Part shown: piece after piece, positions 8,044-17,200 of the stretch | Numbering within the stretch: position 1 is the stretch's first letter | Layout of the letters: each line of letters starts with the position of its first letter | Assembly: GCF_028649435.1 (NCBI RefSeq) | Contig: NZ_JAQSIN010000002.1 | DNA from: Curvibacter microcysteis | Lineage (GTDB): Bacteria > Pseudomonadota > Gammaproteobacteria > Burkholderiales > Burkholderiaceae_C | Direction: 5' to 3' (one strand) | Length of the DNA: 64,000 nucleotides | Notes under the pieces: generated by a model | Database searches by the model: none | Told to the model about the DNA's origin: nothing | Seen by the model: the letters and a program-made list of their open reading frames with translations, nothing else | Position numbers and translations under genes: made by a program

Positions 8044-9344
8044 ACGGCCGTGTTTATCTTCAACTGGCCTGGCGCAACCTGTGGCGCAACCGGCGCCGCA
8101 GCGCCGCCACCTTGCTCAGCCTGGCCTTTGGCTTTGCCGCCGTGACCTTGTTCGCGGGCTACACCTTCGCGGTCTATGGCGCCCTCAGCAATGCGGCCAT
8201 CCATGCTGAGCTGATCGGTCACCTGACCATCAACCGCCAGGGCTGGCAGACCGAGGGCAAGCTGCACCCCGACAAGTACCTGCTGCGCGCCGAGGAGATC
8301 GCCCAGGTGCGCAGCCTGGTCGAGCGCCGCTTGCCGGGCGCGCGCCTGGTGCCCAAGCTCAGCGCCTCGGGCCTGCTGTCCAACGGCACCAGCAGCACCA
8401 TTTTTGTGGCCACGGGCATCGCCCCGGCTGACCTGGACCTGTTGCGCGGCCCCTTTCGCTTCGCGCCGGGCGCGCTGCAAGCCGACAAGCCCCAGGGCGT
8501 GACGGCCGCCCAGGGCTTGGCCGATGTGCTCGGGCTCAAGATGGGCGACAGCGCCTCGGTCTTGGCCAGCACGTTGCACGGCCAGGCCAACGCGGCCGAT
8601 GTGGATGTGAGCGACACCGTCAACACCGGCAACGTGGCCACCAATGACAAGCTGATGTTCATGCCTTTGGCCTTGGTCCAAGGCCTGATGGACGCGGCTG
8701 GCCGCGCCGACAGTCTGACCTTGTTGCTGCCCGGCGAGGGCGCGGTCGACAGCCCTGATGCCGAGCAGCGCCTGCGCGACATGTACACCCGACCCGCGCC
8801 CAGCGAGGCGCAATCGGACGCCCTGCGCACCCAACTGACGGCAGACTTCAAAGCCGCTGGCCTGGACCTGGAAGTGCGCACCTGGCAGGAGATGTCGGCC
8901 TTCTTCCGCCAGGTCAAAGGCATGTACGACATGATTTTTGCGCTCATGCTGGCGGTGGTGCTGGCCATCGTGGTGCTGTCGATCGCCAACGCCATGGGCA
9001 TGGCAGTGGTGGAGCGCACCCGGGAGATCGGCACCCTGCGCGCCATCGGTGTGCGGCGAGCGGGCATCACCCGCCTGTTCGTCAGCGAGGCCTTGATGCT
9101 GGTGCTCGTGGGCACGCTGACCGGCCTGTTGCTGACCGCGCTGGTGCGCCATGGCGTGAATGCCGCCGACATCCGCTACGTGCCGCCGGGCAACACCCAA
9201 AGCGTGCCGATCTACATCGGTTTTGACGCCGCGCGCACGGCGCTGGCTGCCGTCGTGCTGGCCGTGCTGGCCGTCTTGGCCGCTTACTGGCCGGCGCGCC
9301 GCGCCGCGCACCATTCCATCACTGAATCCTTGGGGCATGTATGA
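8040..9344 (+). CDS. FtsX/LolE-type ABC permease (434 aa)
   Basis: The membrane subunit of the transporter. One N-terminal transmembrane helix (about residues 22-45) is followed by a large periplasmic domain of roughly 250 residues and three C-terminal helices forming the FtsX domain, with the LolC/E-like motif RTREIGTLRAIGVRRAGI on the cytoplasmic side. The protein starts at 8040 inside the ATGA shared with the ATPase stop, and its own stop shares an ATGA with the next gene. LolE/MacB-like permeases do not move substrates through the membrane but push periplasmic cargo such as lipoproteins towards a carrier. Cargo here is unknown; the partner genes downstream suggest an outer-membrane destination. 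Confidence 0.93.
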   Translation: MNGRVYLQLAWRNLWRNRRRSAATLLSLAFGFAAVTLFAGYTFAVYGALSNAAIHAELIGHLTINRQGWQTEGKLHPDKYLLRAEEIAQVRSLVERRLPGARLVPKLSASGLLSNGTSSTIFVATGIAPADLDLLRGPFRFAPGALQADKPQGVTAAQGLADVLGLKMGDSASVLASTLHGQANAADVDVSDTVNTGNVATNDKLMFMPLALVQGLMDAAGRADSLTLLLPGEGAVDSPDAEQRLRDMYTRPAPSEAQSDALRTQLTADFKAAGLDLEVRTWQEMSAFFRQVKGMYDMIFALMLAVVLAIVVLSIANAMGMAVVERTREIGTLRAIGVRRAGITRLFVSEALMLVLVGTLTGLLLTALVRHGVNAADIRYVPPGNTQSVPIYIGFDAARTALAAVVLAVLAVLAAYWPARRAAHHSITESLGHV

Positions 9345-10126
9345 GCTGTTTTGTTTCGACTTTTCAGGCGCCGCTGGGCCGCCGTCAGGCCCTGGCCTGG
9401 ACGCTGTGGGGCAGCCTGGCTCTGGCCGCCCCGATGGCGCAGGCCGCTGAGCCCGATGCCGAGCAACTGCTGCGTGCGGCCGACCAGGCCCGGGGCGGTG
9501 GGTTCACTGGTTTGATCTGGGAGGTGCAGGCCCACAACAGCGGCAGCCAGGCCGAGGACCAGCCCGACCAGCGCCTGCGCATCAAGGCCACCGCCCAGGC
9601 CAGCCTGGCCGAAGTGCTGGAGCCTCAGAGCAGCAAGGGCTCCCGCCTGCTGCAAGTGGAGCGCAACATGTGGCTCAGCAAGCCGGGCCTGAAAAAACCG
9701 GTGGCCATCTCGCCGCGCCAGCGCCTGACCGGCCAGGCCGCGATTGGCGACATCGCCGCCACCAACTACGCCCAGGACTACCAGGCCCGCTACCTGCGCC
9801 AAGAAGATGTGGGCGACGAGCCCTGCCATGTGCTGGAGCTGTCGGCCAACAGCCGCCAGACCACCTACGACCGCATCACCTACTGGATCTCGGTGCGCCG
9901 GGGCGTGGCGGTGCAGGCCGACTTCCTGTCCTTGTCGGGCAAGAAGCTCAAGAGCGCCCAGTTCGAGTATGGCAACAGCCTCAGCGTGGGCGGCAAGACC
10001 CTTCTTTTTGTCAGCCGCATGGCGATTGCCGACGCCTTGAGCGATGCGCGCACCACCTTGGTTTACAGCCGCATCAGGGCCCAGGCCTTGGCGTCTTCTG
10101 AGTTTGATGTGGGGAATTTGCAATGA
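9341..10126 (+). CDS. LolA-like outer-membrane lipoprotein-sorting protein (261 aa)
   Basis: A periplasmic protein of the LolA-like 'outer membrane lipoprotein-sorting' group. The N terminus has a signal sequence ending near AQAAEPDAE (about residue 35). The mature part shows RMW/NMWLSKPG, the characteristic SPRQRLTGQAAIGDIAATNY and a long antiparallel-strand pattern. Proteins of this kind offer a hydrophobic cleft to carry acyl chains across the periplasm. It is coupled by ATGA overlaps to both the permease before it and the outer-membrane protein after it, so it most likely accepts cargo from that ABC transporter and is not the housekeeping LolA. The cargo is unknown. Confidence 0.88.
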   Translation: MSCFVSTFQAPLGRRQALAWTLWGSLALAAPMAQAAEPDAEQLLRAADQARGGGFTGLIWEVQAHNSGSQAEDQPDQRLRIKATAQASLAEVLEPQSSKGSRLLQVERNMWLSKPGLKKPVAISPRQRLTGQAAIGDIAATNYAQDYQARYLRQEDVGDEPCHVLELSANSRQTTYDRITYWISVRRGVAVQADFLSLSGKKLKSAQFEYGNSLSVGGKTLLFVSRMAIADALSDARTTLVYSRIRAQALASSEFDVGNLQ

Positions 10127-11475
10127 GCCGCGCCTCGGGCCGCTGGCCGGGCCGCCGACCCGCTGGGGTGGCGCTGGCGCTTTGGGCCTGCCTGCTGGGG
10201 CCCAGCCAGGCGCAGGTGGCCGAGGGCACCTCCGCCTCCGAAGACCCTATGGACGTCCAGAGCGAAGCGCCGCCCGAGTCCGACTGGCGCCTGAGCGGCA
10301 GCACCGAGGCTTGGGGCTACACCACCCACACCGACCTGGCCAGTGCCAGCCTGCTCAACCCAGGCAACCGCTTGGCGGGGCTGCCCCGCGAGGCCAACGC
10401 ATGGGACCTGCGTGTGAATGCGCGTGCCGAGCAGGGGCCCTTGGCGCTGGTGGGCGCGGTGCGCCTGTTGTCCCAAAGCCGACGCACGGATCGCGTGGCG
10501 GCCCCGGCCCAGCACGACAGCGACGACGGCCAGCAATGGGGCCAGGCTTTCGCCCGTTACCGCGCAGGTGAGGGCGTGTGGACCGTGGGGCGCGAGTTGC
10601 TGAGCTGGGGCCCCGCCAACTTCCGCTCGCCCAGCAACCCCTTTTACTTTGACGCGGGCCGCACCAACCCATTGGCGGCCACGCCTGGGGTCGACTTGCT
10701 GCGCTACAGCGGCCCATTGGCACCGGGCTGGCGCGGCGGTGGGGGCTATGTGTTCTCGACCTCGCAGATCAGCCCCGCCACCGACCAGGGCCACAGCGCC
10801 TGGCTCAAGCTGGACCAGCAGGGGCCGGCCCACCTGCTGAGCCTGGTCCTGAGCCAGCAGCGCGGCGGTGCTCTTTTTGTGGGTGGCTTTGCCCAATGGA
10901 CCCCGGACGACGCCTGGCTGCTCTACGCCGAGTTCGGCAGCACCCGCCAACGCGGTCGCCTGCAAGCCCTGGGCGCGGGGCCCGGCCCTTTGTTCCGCTG
11001 GCAGCAACCCGCACCGCGCAGCGCCGACACCTTGCTGGGAGCCAGCTACACGCTGGAGAGCGGCCACGTGTTGACGGGGGAGTGGCTGCACAGCACGGCG
11101 GGCTACAGCCAGGCCGGCCAGGCGGCCTACTGGGCCCAGGCCCAGCGCGCCAGTGGGCTGCTGGCCCAGAACCCCGCGCTGGCTGACGCCAGCCTGGGAC
11201 AGGCCCTGGGCCAGGCACCCCGACTGTTGGGGCGTGACTATGCGTGGGTGGGGCTGCAAAGCAACCCGCAACAAACCGGCTTTTACTGGCGTCTGGAGTA
11301 CAGCAGCCAATGGGCCGACCGCAGTGGCCAGGTTTTGCTGTATGCGGAAAAGAGCCTGGGCACCCGGCTGTCTGCCTTCGCGGTGCTGGGGCACAGCGTG
11401 GGCGGGGTGCAGACCGAGTTCGGCAGCCTGGTGCGGGATCGGCTGACCTTGGGTTTGAAGTGGTTTGTGCTCTGA
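10123..11475 (+). CDS. Predicted outer-membrane beta-barrel protein (450 aa), last gene of the Lol-like operon
   Basis: I do not recognise a named family with certainty. The N-terminal signal peptide ends near GPSQAQVAEG (about residue 30). The rest alternates polar and aromatic residues in short strands (for example RAGEGVWTVGRELLSWGPANF) and ends in a transmembrane-strand pattern with C-terminal LGLKWFVL, where the penultimate aromatic-containing end resembles beta-barrel signals. It resembles the DUF1302-like barrels that accompany LolA-like carriers in other envelope lipid systems, but that is inference. It starts in an ATGA overlap with the carrier gene and completes the operon; it could be the receiver or exit point. 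Confidence 0.8.
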   Translation: MSRASGRWPGRRPAGVALALWACLLGPSQAQVAEGTSASEDPMDVQSEAPPESDWRLSGSTEAWGYTTHTDLASASLLNPGNRLAGLPREANAWDLRVNARAEQGPLALVGAVRLLSQSRRTDRVAAPAQHDSDDGQQWGQAFARYRAGEGVWTVGRELLSWGPANFRSPSNPFYFDAGRTNPLAATPGVDLLRYSGPLAPGWRGGGGYVFSTSQISPATDQGHSAWLKLDQQGPAHLLSLVLSQQRGGALFVGGFAQWTPDDAWLLYAEFGSTRQRGRLQALGAGPGPLFRWQQPAPRSADTLLGASYTLESGHVLTGEWLHSTAGYSQAGQAAYWAQAQRASGLLAQNPALADASLGQALGQAPRLLGRDYAWVGLQSNPQQTGFYWRLEYSSQWADRSGQVLLYAEKSLGTRLSAFAVLGHSVGGVQTEFGSLVRDRLTLGLKWFVL

Positions 11476-11494
11476 ATCAACCCCGTGCCCCAAA

Positions 11495-11527
11495 CAAAAG
11501 GCCTGGCGCTGAGAGCGGCAGGCCTGT
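11495..11527 (-). terminator. Terminator of the NlpC/P60 gene
   Basis: AGGCCTG (11499-11505) pairs with CAGGCCT (11519-11525). Read on the minus strand the stem is followed by TTTTG, so it can end transcription of the NlpC/P60 gene and, on the other strand, fold at the end of the Lol-like operon. Confidence 0.6.
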
Positions 11528-11558
11528 TGGCGGGGCGGGCTTGAGCCGGGCTGGACGC

Positions 11559-12137
11559 TCAGCGTGGGCTGTTGGCGTCCAGGGTGGCGGACACGGCAGG
11601 CACCGAAACCCGGCGCGCGCCATCAAAGCGGCGCTGCCAATAGCTTTCACGCATGTCTTCGACACGCACCTGGCTGCCCGAGCGCGGCGAGTGGATGAAC
11701 TTGCCGTCACCCACGTAAATGCCGACATGGCTGAAGGCGTGGCGCATGGTGTTGAAGAACACCAGGTCACCGGGCTGCAAATCTTGTTTGTCGATGGTTT
11801 GGGTGGCGGCCGCTTGCTGGTCGGCACGGCGTGGCAGCACCAGGCCCACGGTTTGTTCGTACATGGCGCGAACAAAGCCACTGCAGTCAAAGCCGGTCTC
11901 AGCGGTGTTGCCGCCCCGGCGGTAGGGCACGCCCAGGAATCCCATGGCGTTGACCACCAGTTCGGAAGCGCGGCTGCTGAGGCTTTGGCGCACGTAACTG
12001 AGTTGGGTCAACAGACCGCGGTCAGCGAGGAGTTTTTCGACGTCGTCAACCGGTTGGGTGCCGGGCACCGCTTGTGCCCGAAGGGCAAAACCGAAAAGTG
12101 TGAGGCCGAGGAGAAGGAGGCAGAGCCAACGAGACAT
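11559..12137 (-). CDS. NlpC/P60 family endopeptidase (192 aa)
   Basis: A secreted cell-wall hydrolase that cuts within peptidoglycan stem peptides. A signal peptide (residues 1-23, ending LRAQA) is followed by a linker and the NlpC/P60 domain: catalytic Cys85 in GFDCSGFV, His137 in FSHVGIYVG and the third polar residue His149 in KFIHSPR. The motif GVPYRRGGNTAETGFDCSGF is the usual domain start. The catalytic triad is intact and the length is normal for Spr/NlpC-like proteins. No lipobox cysteine is present at the signal cleavage site, so it is probably periplasmic rather than a lipoprotein. It stands alone, convergent with the Lol-like operon. Confidence 0.93.
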   Translation of the reverse strand: MSRWLCLLLLGLTLFGFALRAQAVPGTQPVDDVEKLLADRGLLTQLSYVRQSLSSRASELVVNAMGFLGVPYRRGGNTAETGFDCSGFVRAMYEQTVGLVLPRRADQQAAATQTIDKQDLQPGDLVFFNTMRHAFSHVGIYVGDGKFIHSPRSGSQVRVEDMRESYWQRRFDGARRVSVPAVSATLDANSPR

Positions 12138-12271
12138 GGGCGCAGAGGTTAGCCGGGGGGGCCCTGCACGTCAAGCACGAAAATGCGCTAACCCATTGAT
12201 TTTTCTCATGACTGCGGGCTGAGGTCTAATAAGGCCATGGCTTTGCAGCCCCATTTTTATTTTGAACAACC

Positions 12272-12874
12272 ATGTTGATTGATGCCCAAGAATCCCAGCT
12301 CGTGCTGGTGGACTACCAAACCCGCCTGATGCCCGCCTTGCACGAAGGCCCACTGGTGCTGGCCAACGCGCTGCGCCTGGCCCAGGCCGCCAAGCTGCTG
12401 CAGGTGCCCGTGTGGGGCACCGAGCAAAACCCTTCGGGCCTGGGTGAGAACCCAGCCGAGCTCAAGGCCTTGTGCCGCGACACCCTGGTGAAGATGCAGT
12501 TCAGTGCCTGCGAAGAAGGTCTGTCGGAGTGGCTGCGTCCCCCGGCCAAGCCTGTGCAAGGCAATGCCCGCAGCCTGCCGCGCCACCTGCAAAAGCCGGC
12601 CCAGGCCGCGCCTGAGCGCAGCGCCATCGTGGTGGCGGGTTGTGAAGCCCATGTTTGCCTGCTGCAGACCGCGCTGGACCTGCTGGAAGACGAGTTCGAC
12701 GTGTGGGTGGTGACCGACGCCTGCGCCTCGCGCACCGAACGCAACCGCGACGCCGCCTTTGACCGCCTGGCCGGCGCTGGCGCCGAGCTGGTGACGACTG
12801 AGATGGTCTTGTTCGAGTGGCTGCGCAGCGCTGAACACCCGCAGTTCAAGGCCGTGCAAGCGCTGATCAAGTGA
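12272..12874 (+). CDS. Isochorismatase-family cysteine hydrolase (200 aa)
   Basis: A cytoplasmic hydrolase with the isochorismatase/YcaC fold. The catalytic triad is visible as Asp14 (LVLVDYQTRL), Lys74 (DTLVKMQFSA) and Cys129 (AGCEAHVCLLQT). The length and the short substrate-lid resemble YcaC-like enzymes of unknown substrate; true isochorismatase, nicotinamidase or N-carbamoylsarcosine amidase are less likely because their metal or carrier features are not visible. It is monocistronic, between the divergent NlpC/P60 gene and the convergent HD-GYP gene. Confidence 0.9.
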   Translation: MLIDAQESQLVLVDYQTRLMPALHEGPLVLANALRLAQAAKLLQVPVWGTEQNPSGLGENPAELKALCRDTLVKMQFSACEEGLSEWLRPPAKPVQGNARSLPRHLQKPAQAAPERSAIVVAGCEAHVCLLQTALDLLEDEFDVWVVTDACASRTERNRDAAFDRLAGAGAELVTTEMVLFEWLRSAEHPQFKAVQALIK

Positions 12875-12880
12875 GCCTGA

Positions 12881-12902
12881 CACGGGCCGGCGCCGGCCCG
12901 TG
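12881..12902. terminator. Perfect 22-bp palindrome between convergent genes
   Basis: Eleven-base arms (CACGGGCCGGC and its exact complement) meet with no spacer, six bases after the isochorismatase stop and just before the HD-GYP stop. It can fold in transcripts from both sides. It lacks a T run, so termination by itself is uncertain; it may act as a bidirectional or stabilising 3' hairpin. Confidence 0.5.
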
Positions 12903-12904
12903 CC

Positions 12905-14035
12905 TCAGTCGCTGTCTTGGTAGCGCTGGGTGATCTTGATCACCTGCTCGCGGGCGGCCACCAGGGCTTGCACGCAATGGGGATCCAGTTGACCGGCTGC
13001 GGCCATGCGCTGCAATTCGGCCATGGCTTCGTCGGTGCGCCAGCCATCTTTGTAGGGCCGAGGGCTGGTCAAGGCGTCAAAGATGTCGGCCACGGTCACG
13101 ATGCGCGCCTCGATCGGGATTTGATCCCCTGACAAGCCCTTGGGGTAGCCCGAGCCGTCCAGCAACTCGTGGTGGCAAGCCACGATGTTGAGCATCAGCT
13201 TGGCGTCTGGCAGGCGCTTGAGGTTGAAGTCGCCCATGATTTTCTCGACCAAGGCACAGCCCAGTTCGACATGGGTTTCCATCAGCTTGTGCTCTTGCGG
13301 GTTCAGCCGGCCCTCTTTGAGCAGGATGCGGTCGGGGATGCCGATCTTGCCAATGTCATGCAGCGGCGCGAACAGGTACAGGTGCTCGACAAATTCATCG
13401 TCCAGCTGGTAGTGCTCGGCCACGCCCCGGGCGATCAAGCGGGCGTAGCGCGCCATGCGCTCCAAGTGGGCGCCGGTTTCAAAGTCGCGCAGGTTGGCAA
13501 AGTCGCGCGCCACCTGGGTCGACGCCAACATGGCCTGCACCATGGCCATTTCGTTGCTGATCAGCATGGCAACCTGGCTGCAGAACATGACCAGGTCGCG
13601 CTGCACCCGCACATCAAAGGCGGCGGCTTCGGTGGAGTCAAAAAACAAAAAGCCAATCAAGCCCTGCGGTCCATACATGGGCACGGTGAATGACGATTGG
13701 TAGCCCTGTTCCAGCAACCAGCGCGAGTGGGGATGCTCGCTTTGCTGCAGGCAGGAGAGTTCATCGAGCACCCGGAAATCCCCGGTCTGCGCCAGCTTCA
13801 ACAGCGATTGGCTGTCGGCCAGTGGCCATTCATAGCCCTGCAGAGGCGCTCCATGCCGGGTGCTGTGGATGAAGGTCTTCAGGCAGTCATCGCGGGCGTC
13901 GTGCAGGGCGCAGGCAATGCGGTCCAGCGAAGGCATGGTGGGCAGCAGGCGCTCATGCATCTGGCGCAGGCGTTCACTCAGGCTGTGCGTTCCCCGGAAC
14001 AGGTCGACGAGGTAGTGCGCAGGTGAGTCGGTCAT
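12905..14035 (-). CDS. HD-GYP domain cyclic-di-GMP phosphodiesterase with N-terminal GAF-like domain (376 aa)
   Basis: The C-terminal half is an HD-GYP domain that hydrolyses cyclic di-GMP. All signature residues are present: HDIGKIGIP at 226-234, HHE at 288-290, the GYP motif in DGSGYPKG (293-300) and VADIFDALTSPRPYK (315-329). Residues about 35-165 form a GAF-like sensory domain (SSFTVPMYGPQGLIGFLFFDS). There is no membrane segment, so it is a soluble sensor-effector. Start at 14035 is the first methionine that leads into the domain. A perfect FNR/ANR box lies 93 bases upstream, suggesting oxygen-dependent control. Enzyme activity is expected from intact motifs; the signal bound by the GAF domain is unknown. 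Confidence 0.92.
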   Translation of the reverse strand: MTDSPAHYLVDLFRGTHSLSERLRQMHERLLPTMPSLDRIACALHDARDDCLKTFIHSTRHGAPLQGYEWPLADSQSLLKLAQTGDFRVLDELSCLQQSEHPHSRWLLEQGYQSSFTVPMYGPQGLIGFLFFDSTEAAAFDVRVQRDLVMFCSQVAMLISNEMAMVQAMLASTQVARDFANLRDFETGAHLERMARYARLIARGVAEHYQLDDEFVEHLYLFAPLHDIGKIGIPDRILLKEGRLNPQEHKLMETHVELGCALVEKIMGDFNLKRLPDAKLMLNIVACHHELLDGSGYPKGLSGDQIPIEARIVTVADIFDALTSPRPYKDGWRTDEAMAELQRMAAAGQLDPHCVQALVAAREQVIKITQRYQDSD

Positions 14036-14127
14036 GGCGTGGGGTAGGGGAGGCTCGCAGCGGTCAAAAGAAGATCGGTGATTGGAGCATGGCTGTCTGA
14101 CGACGCAGCCCACAGTATCCTCATAAA

Positions 14128-14141
14128 TTGATCTACATCAA
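14128..14141 (-). promoter_or_regulatory. Perfect FNR/ANR-type box upstream of the HD-GYP gene
   Basis: TTGATCTACATCAA matches the consensus TTGAT-N4-ATCAA exactly and is palindromic in its arms. The only gene starting downstream of it is the HD-GYP gene on the minus strand; on the plus strand the next gene is convergent. A GATACT element lies close downstream on the minus strand, but spacing does not fit a textbook class II promoter. Confidence 0.6.
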
Positions 14142-14265
14142 GCTGGTGCGGGTGCCTTTGTGTCGGTGGTGGGACTCAAGCACGCTTCAGCCCGACCTCC
14201 TCGGCACGCCTCTGCCCTGGTGCGGCTGGCACTCTTCGTTGAGCGCGCAGTGCTTACTGAGCGGC

Positions 14266-17200
14266 CTAGACCTGGGGGTGCGCGGTCTCGTCAGGGGCTT
14301 TGGACTTGAAGAGGCCCATCACCCAGACGTAGAACACCGGGGCGAACACCACGCCAAGCACGGTGGCACTGACCATGCCGCCGATCACCCCTGTGCCCAG
14401 CGAGCGCTGGCTGGCGGCTCCCGCACCTTGTGCCAGTGCCAAAGGCAGCACCCCCAGGATGAAGGCCATCGAGGTCATGACAATGGGGCGAAAACGCAAG
14501 CGAGCGGCCATGCAGGCGGCCTCCACCAGGGGGTGCCCTTGCTCGCGCAAGGCCTTGGCAAACTCGACGATCAGGATGGCGTTCTTGGCACTCAGGCCAA
14601 TGATGGTGATCAGGCCCACCTTGAAGTAAACATCGTTGGTCAAGCCCAGCAAGGACACGGCGGCAACCGAGCCCAAAGCCCCCAATGGAACAATCAGCAT
14701 GACGGAGGCTGGCAGGGTCCAGCTCTCATACAAAGCCACCAGCAGCAGGAACACCACCACGACCGCCAGCACAAACAGGAAAGGTGCCTGCTGCCCGGCG
14801 AAGCGCTCCTGGTAAGACAGGGCGGTCCATTCGTGGCCAATGCCTTTGGGCAAGGTCGCCAGCATGCGCTCGATCTCGGCCATGGCCTCCCCCGTGCTGT
14901 GACCTGGGGCGGCATCCCCCATGATGCGGTAGGCGGGATAGCCGTTGTAACGCGAGATCTGGACGGGGCCCATCTCCCAGGCGGCGGTCACGAAGGCACT
15001 CAGGGGCACCTGGGTTCCGTTTCGCCCAGGCACATGCAAGGCCATGAGACTTTCTGGCGTCATGCGCTCCTGCGCGTCGGCCTGCACGATCACGCGCTGC
15101 AGTCGTCCTGCATTGGCAAAGTCATTCACCAGCGCTGAGCCAAATGCCGTGGACAGGGTGGTGGCGATGTTCTCAAATCCGACCCCCAAGGCCTCGGCCT
15201 TGCTTCGGTCCACATCCAGGCGAAGCTGAGGAGCGTCCTGCAGCCCTTCCATCACGGCATAGGCCAGCAAGGGCGAGGCGCTGGCTTGCGCCAGCAGTTG
15301 GTCGCGGGCCTGGGTCAGCGCGGCCCGGCCCAGCCCGGCCCGGTCCTGCAGCCGCAGGGCAAATCCGCCCGCATTGCCCAGGCCTTCGATGGGGGGCGGC
15401 ATCACTGCCATGGCCGTGCCGTCAGGCAACTGGCCAAAGCGCTCGTTGAAAGCCGCGATTTCGCTCTCGACCGTCTGGCCCCGAGGGCGCTGCGACCAAT
15501 CCTTGAGGCTGGGAAAGCCCAGGGCCGCGTTTTGCCCCATGCCGGAGAAACTGAAACCCAGGATGCTGAATGCGGAGTCCATGCCTTCACGCGACATCAG
15601 GTACTGATCGACCTGCTTCACCAGAGCTTCCGTACGGGGGTAGGTGGCCCCAGGCGGCAACTGCATGTCGACCATCCAGTAGCCTTGGTCTTCAGGGGGC
15701 ACAAACGATTCGGGTACCCGCACATACAGCCAGCCCAGCAGCGCGACGGCCAGCAGGTACACCCCCATGGCGCGGCCTGTGCGGCGCAGCAATCGGACAT
15801 TGAGCGATTCGAAGCGATGGGTCAGGCGCATGAGGACGCGGTTGAAGCCGCCAAAGAACCCCTGCTGTTCAGCGTGTACGCCTCGCTTGGGGGGCTGTAG
15901 CAAGGTGGCACACAAAGCCGGTGTGAGGGTGAGGGCCAAGAACCCCGAGAACAAGATCGACACGGCCAAGGACAAGGAGAACTGGCGGTAGATCACCCCC
16001 ACCGACCCGGTCATGAAGGCCAGTGGCAAAAACACCGCCACCAGGACCAAGGTGATGCCAATGATGGCGCCGCTCACCTGGGTCATGGCCTTGCGGGTGG
16101 CGTCTTTGGGCGACAGGCCTTCTTCCGCCATGATCCGTTCGACGTTCTCCACCACCACGATGGCGTCGTCCACCAGAATGCCAATGGCCAGCACCAGGCC
16201 GAACATGGTCATCATGTTGACTGAGAAGTCCAGCCCCCACATCACAGCGAAGGTCCCCATGAGGCAAACCGGCACCACGATGGTGGGGATCAAGGTGTAG
16301 CGCACGTTCTGCAAGAACAGGAACATCACCAGGAACACCAGCACGACGGCTTCCAGCAAGGTGTGGATGACCTTCTCGATGGCCACCTTGACAAACAAAG
16401 ACGTGTCGTAGGCGATCGAGTACTCCATGTCCGAAGGCATCTGGGCCGCCAGTTCCCGCAGCCGGGCCTTGACCGCATCGGCGGTCTGGATGGCGTTGGC
16501 CCCCGGCGCGAGCTGCACCGCACCCGCCACTGCCTTCTTGCCGTTTTGTCGGCTCTCGGCGCTGTAGTCCTGGCGCCCGATCTCCAGCCTGGCCACATCC
16601 GACAGCCTGACCGTAGACCCATCGCGGTTGGCCCGCAGCACGATGCGCCCGAATTCCTCGGGAGACTCCAACATGCCCTTGACGGCCAGCGTGGCGCTCA
16701 GTTCCTGCGCCGCCGTGCCGGGGCGGCTGCCAAAGCTGCCCGCAGGCACCTGCACATTCTGGGCGGCGATGGCACTGTTCACATCCGCGACGGTGAGGCC
16801 ATAGCCCAACAACTTCTGTGGCGATACCCAGACCCGCATGGCCGCCTCAGACCCGAACAACTGCAGTTTGCCCACACCCGGCACGCGGCGGATTTCATTG
16901 TTCAGGGTGCGTGCCGCGTAATCCGCCAGGGCGACCACGTCTTTGCCCTCATCCTCGCCCTTGAAGTTCAGGGCATAGATGAGCAAGAAGCTGGCGTTGG
17001 CCTGCTCGACCTGCAGGCCCTGGCGCGTCACCGCTGCAGGCAGGCGCGCTTCGGCTTTCTTCAGGCGGTTCTGCACGTCCACCTGGGCCAAGGCGGGGTC
17101 GGTTCCGGGTTTGAAGGTGGCGGTGATCTCGGCTGAGCTGTTAGAACTCGACGAGTCGAAGTACAAAAGCCCTCGCGCTCCGTTGAGTTCCTCTTCCAGG

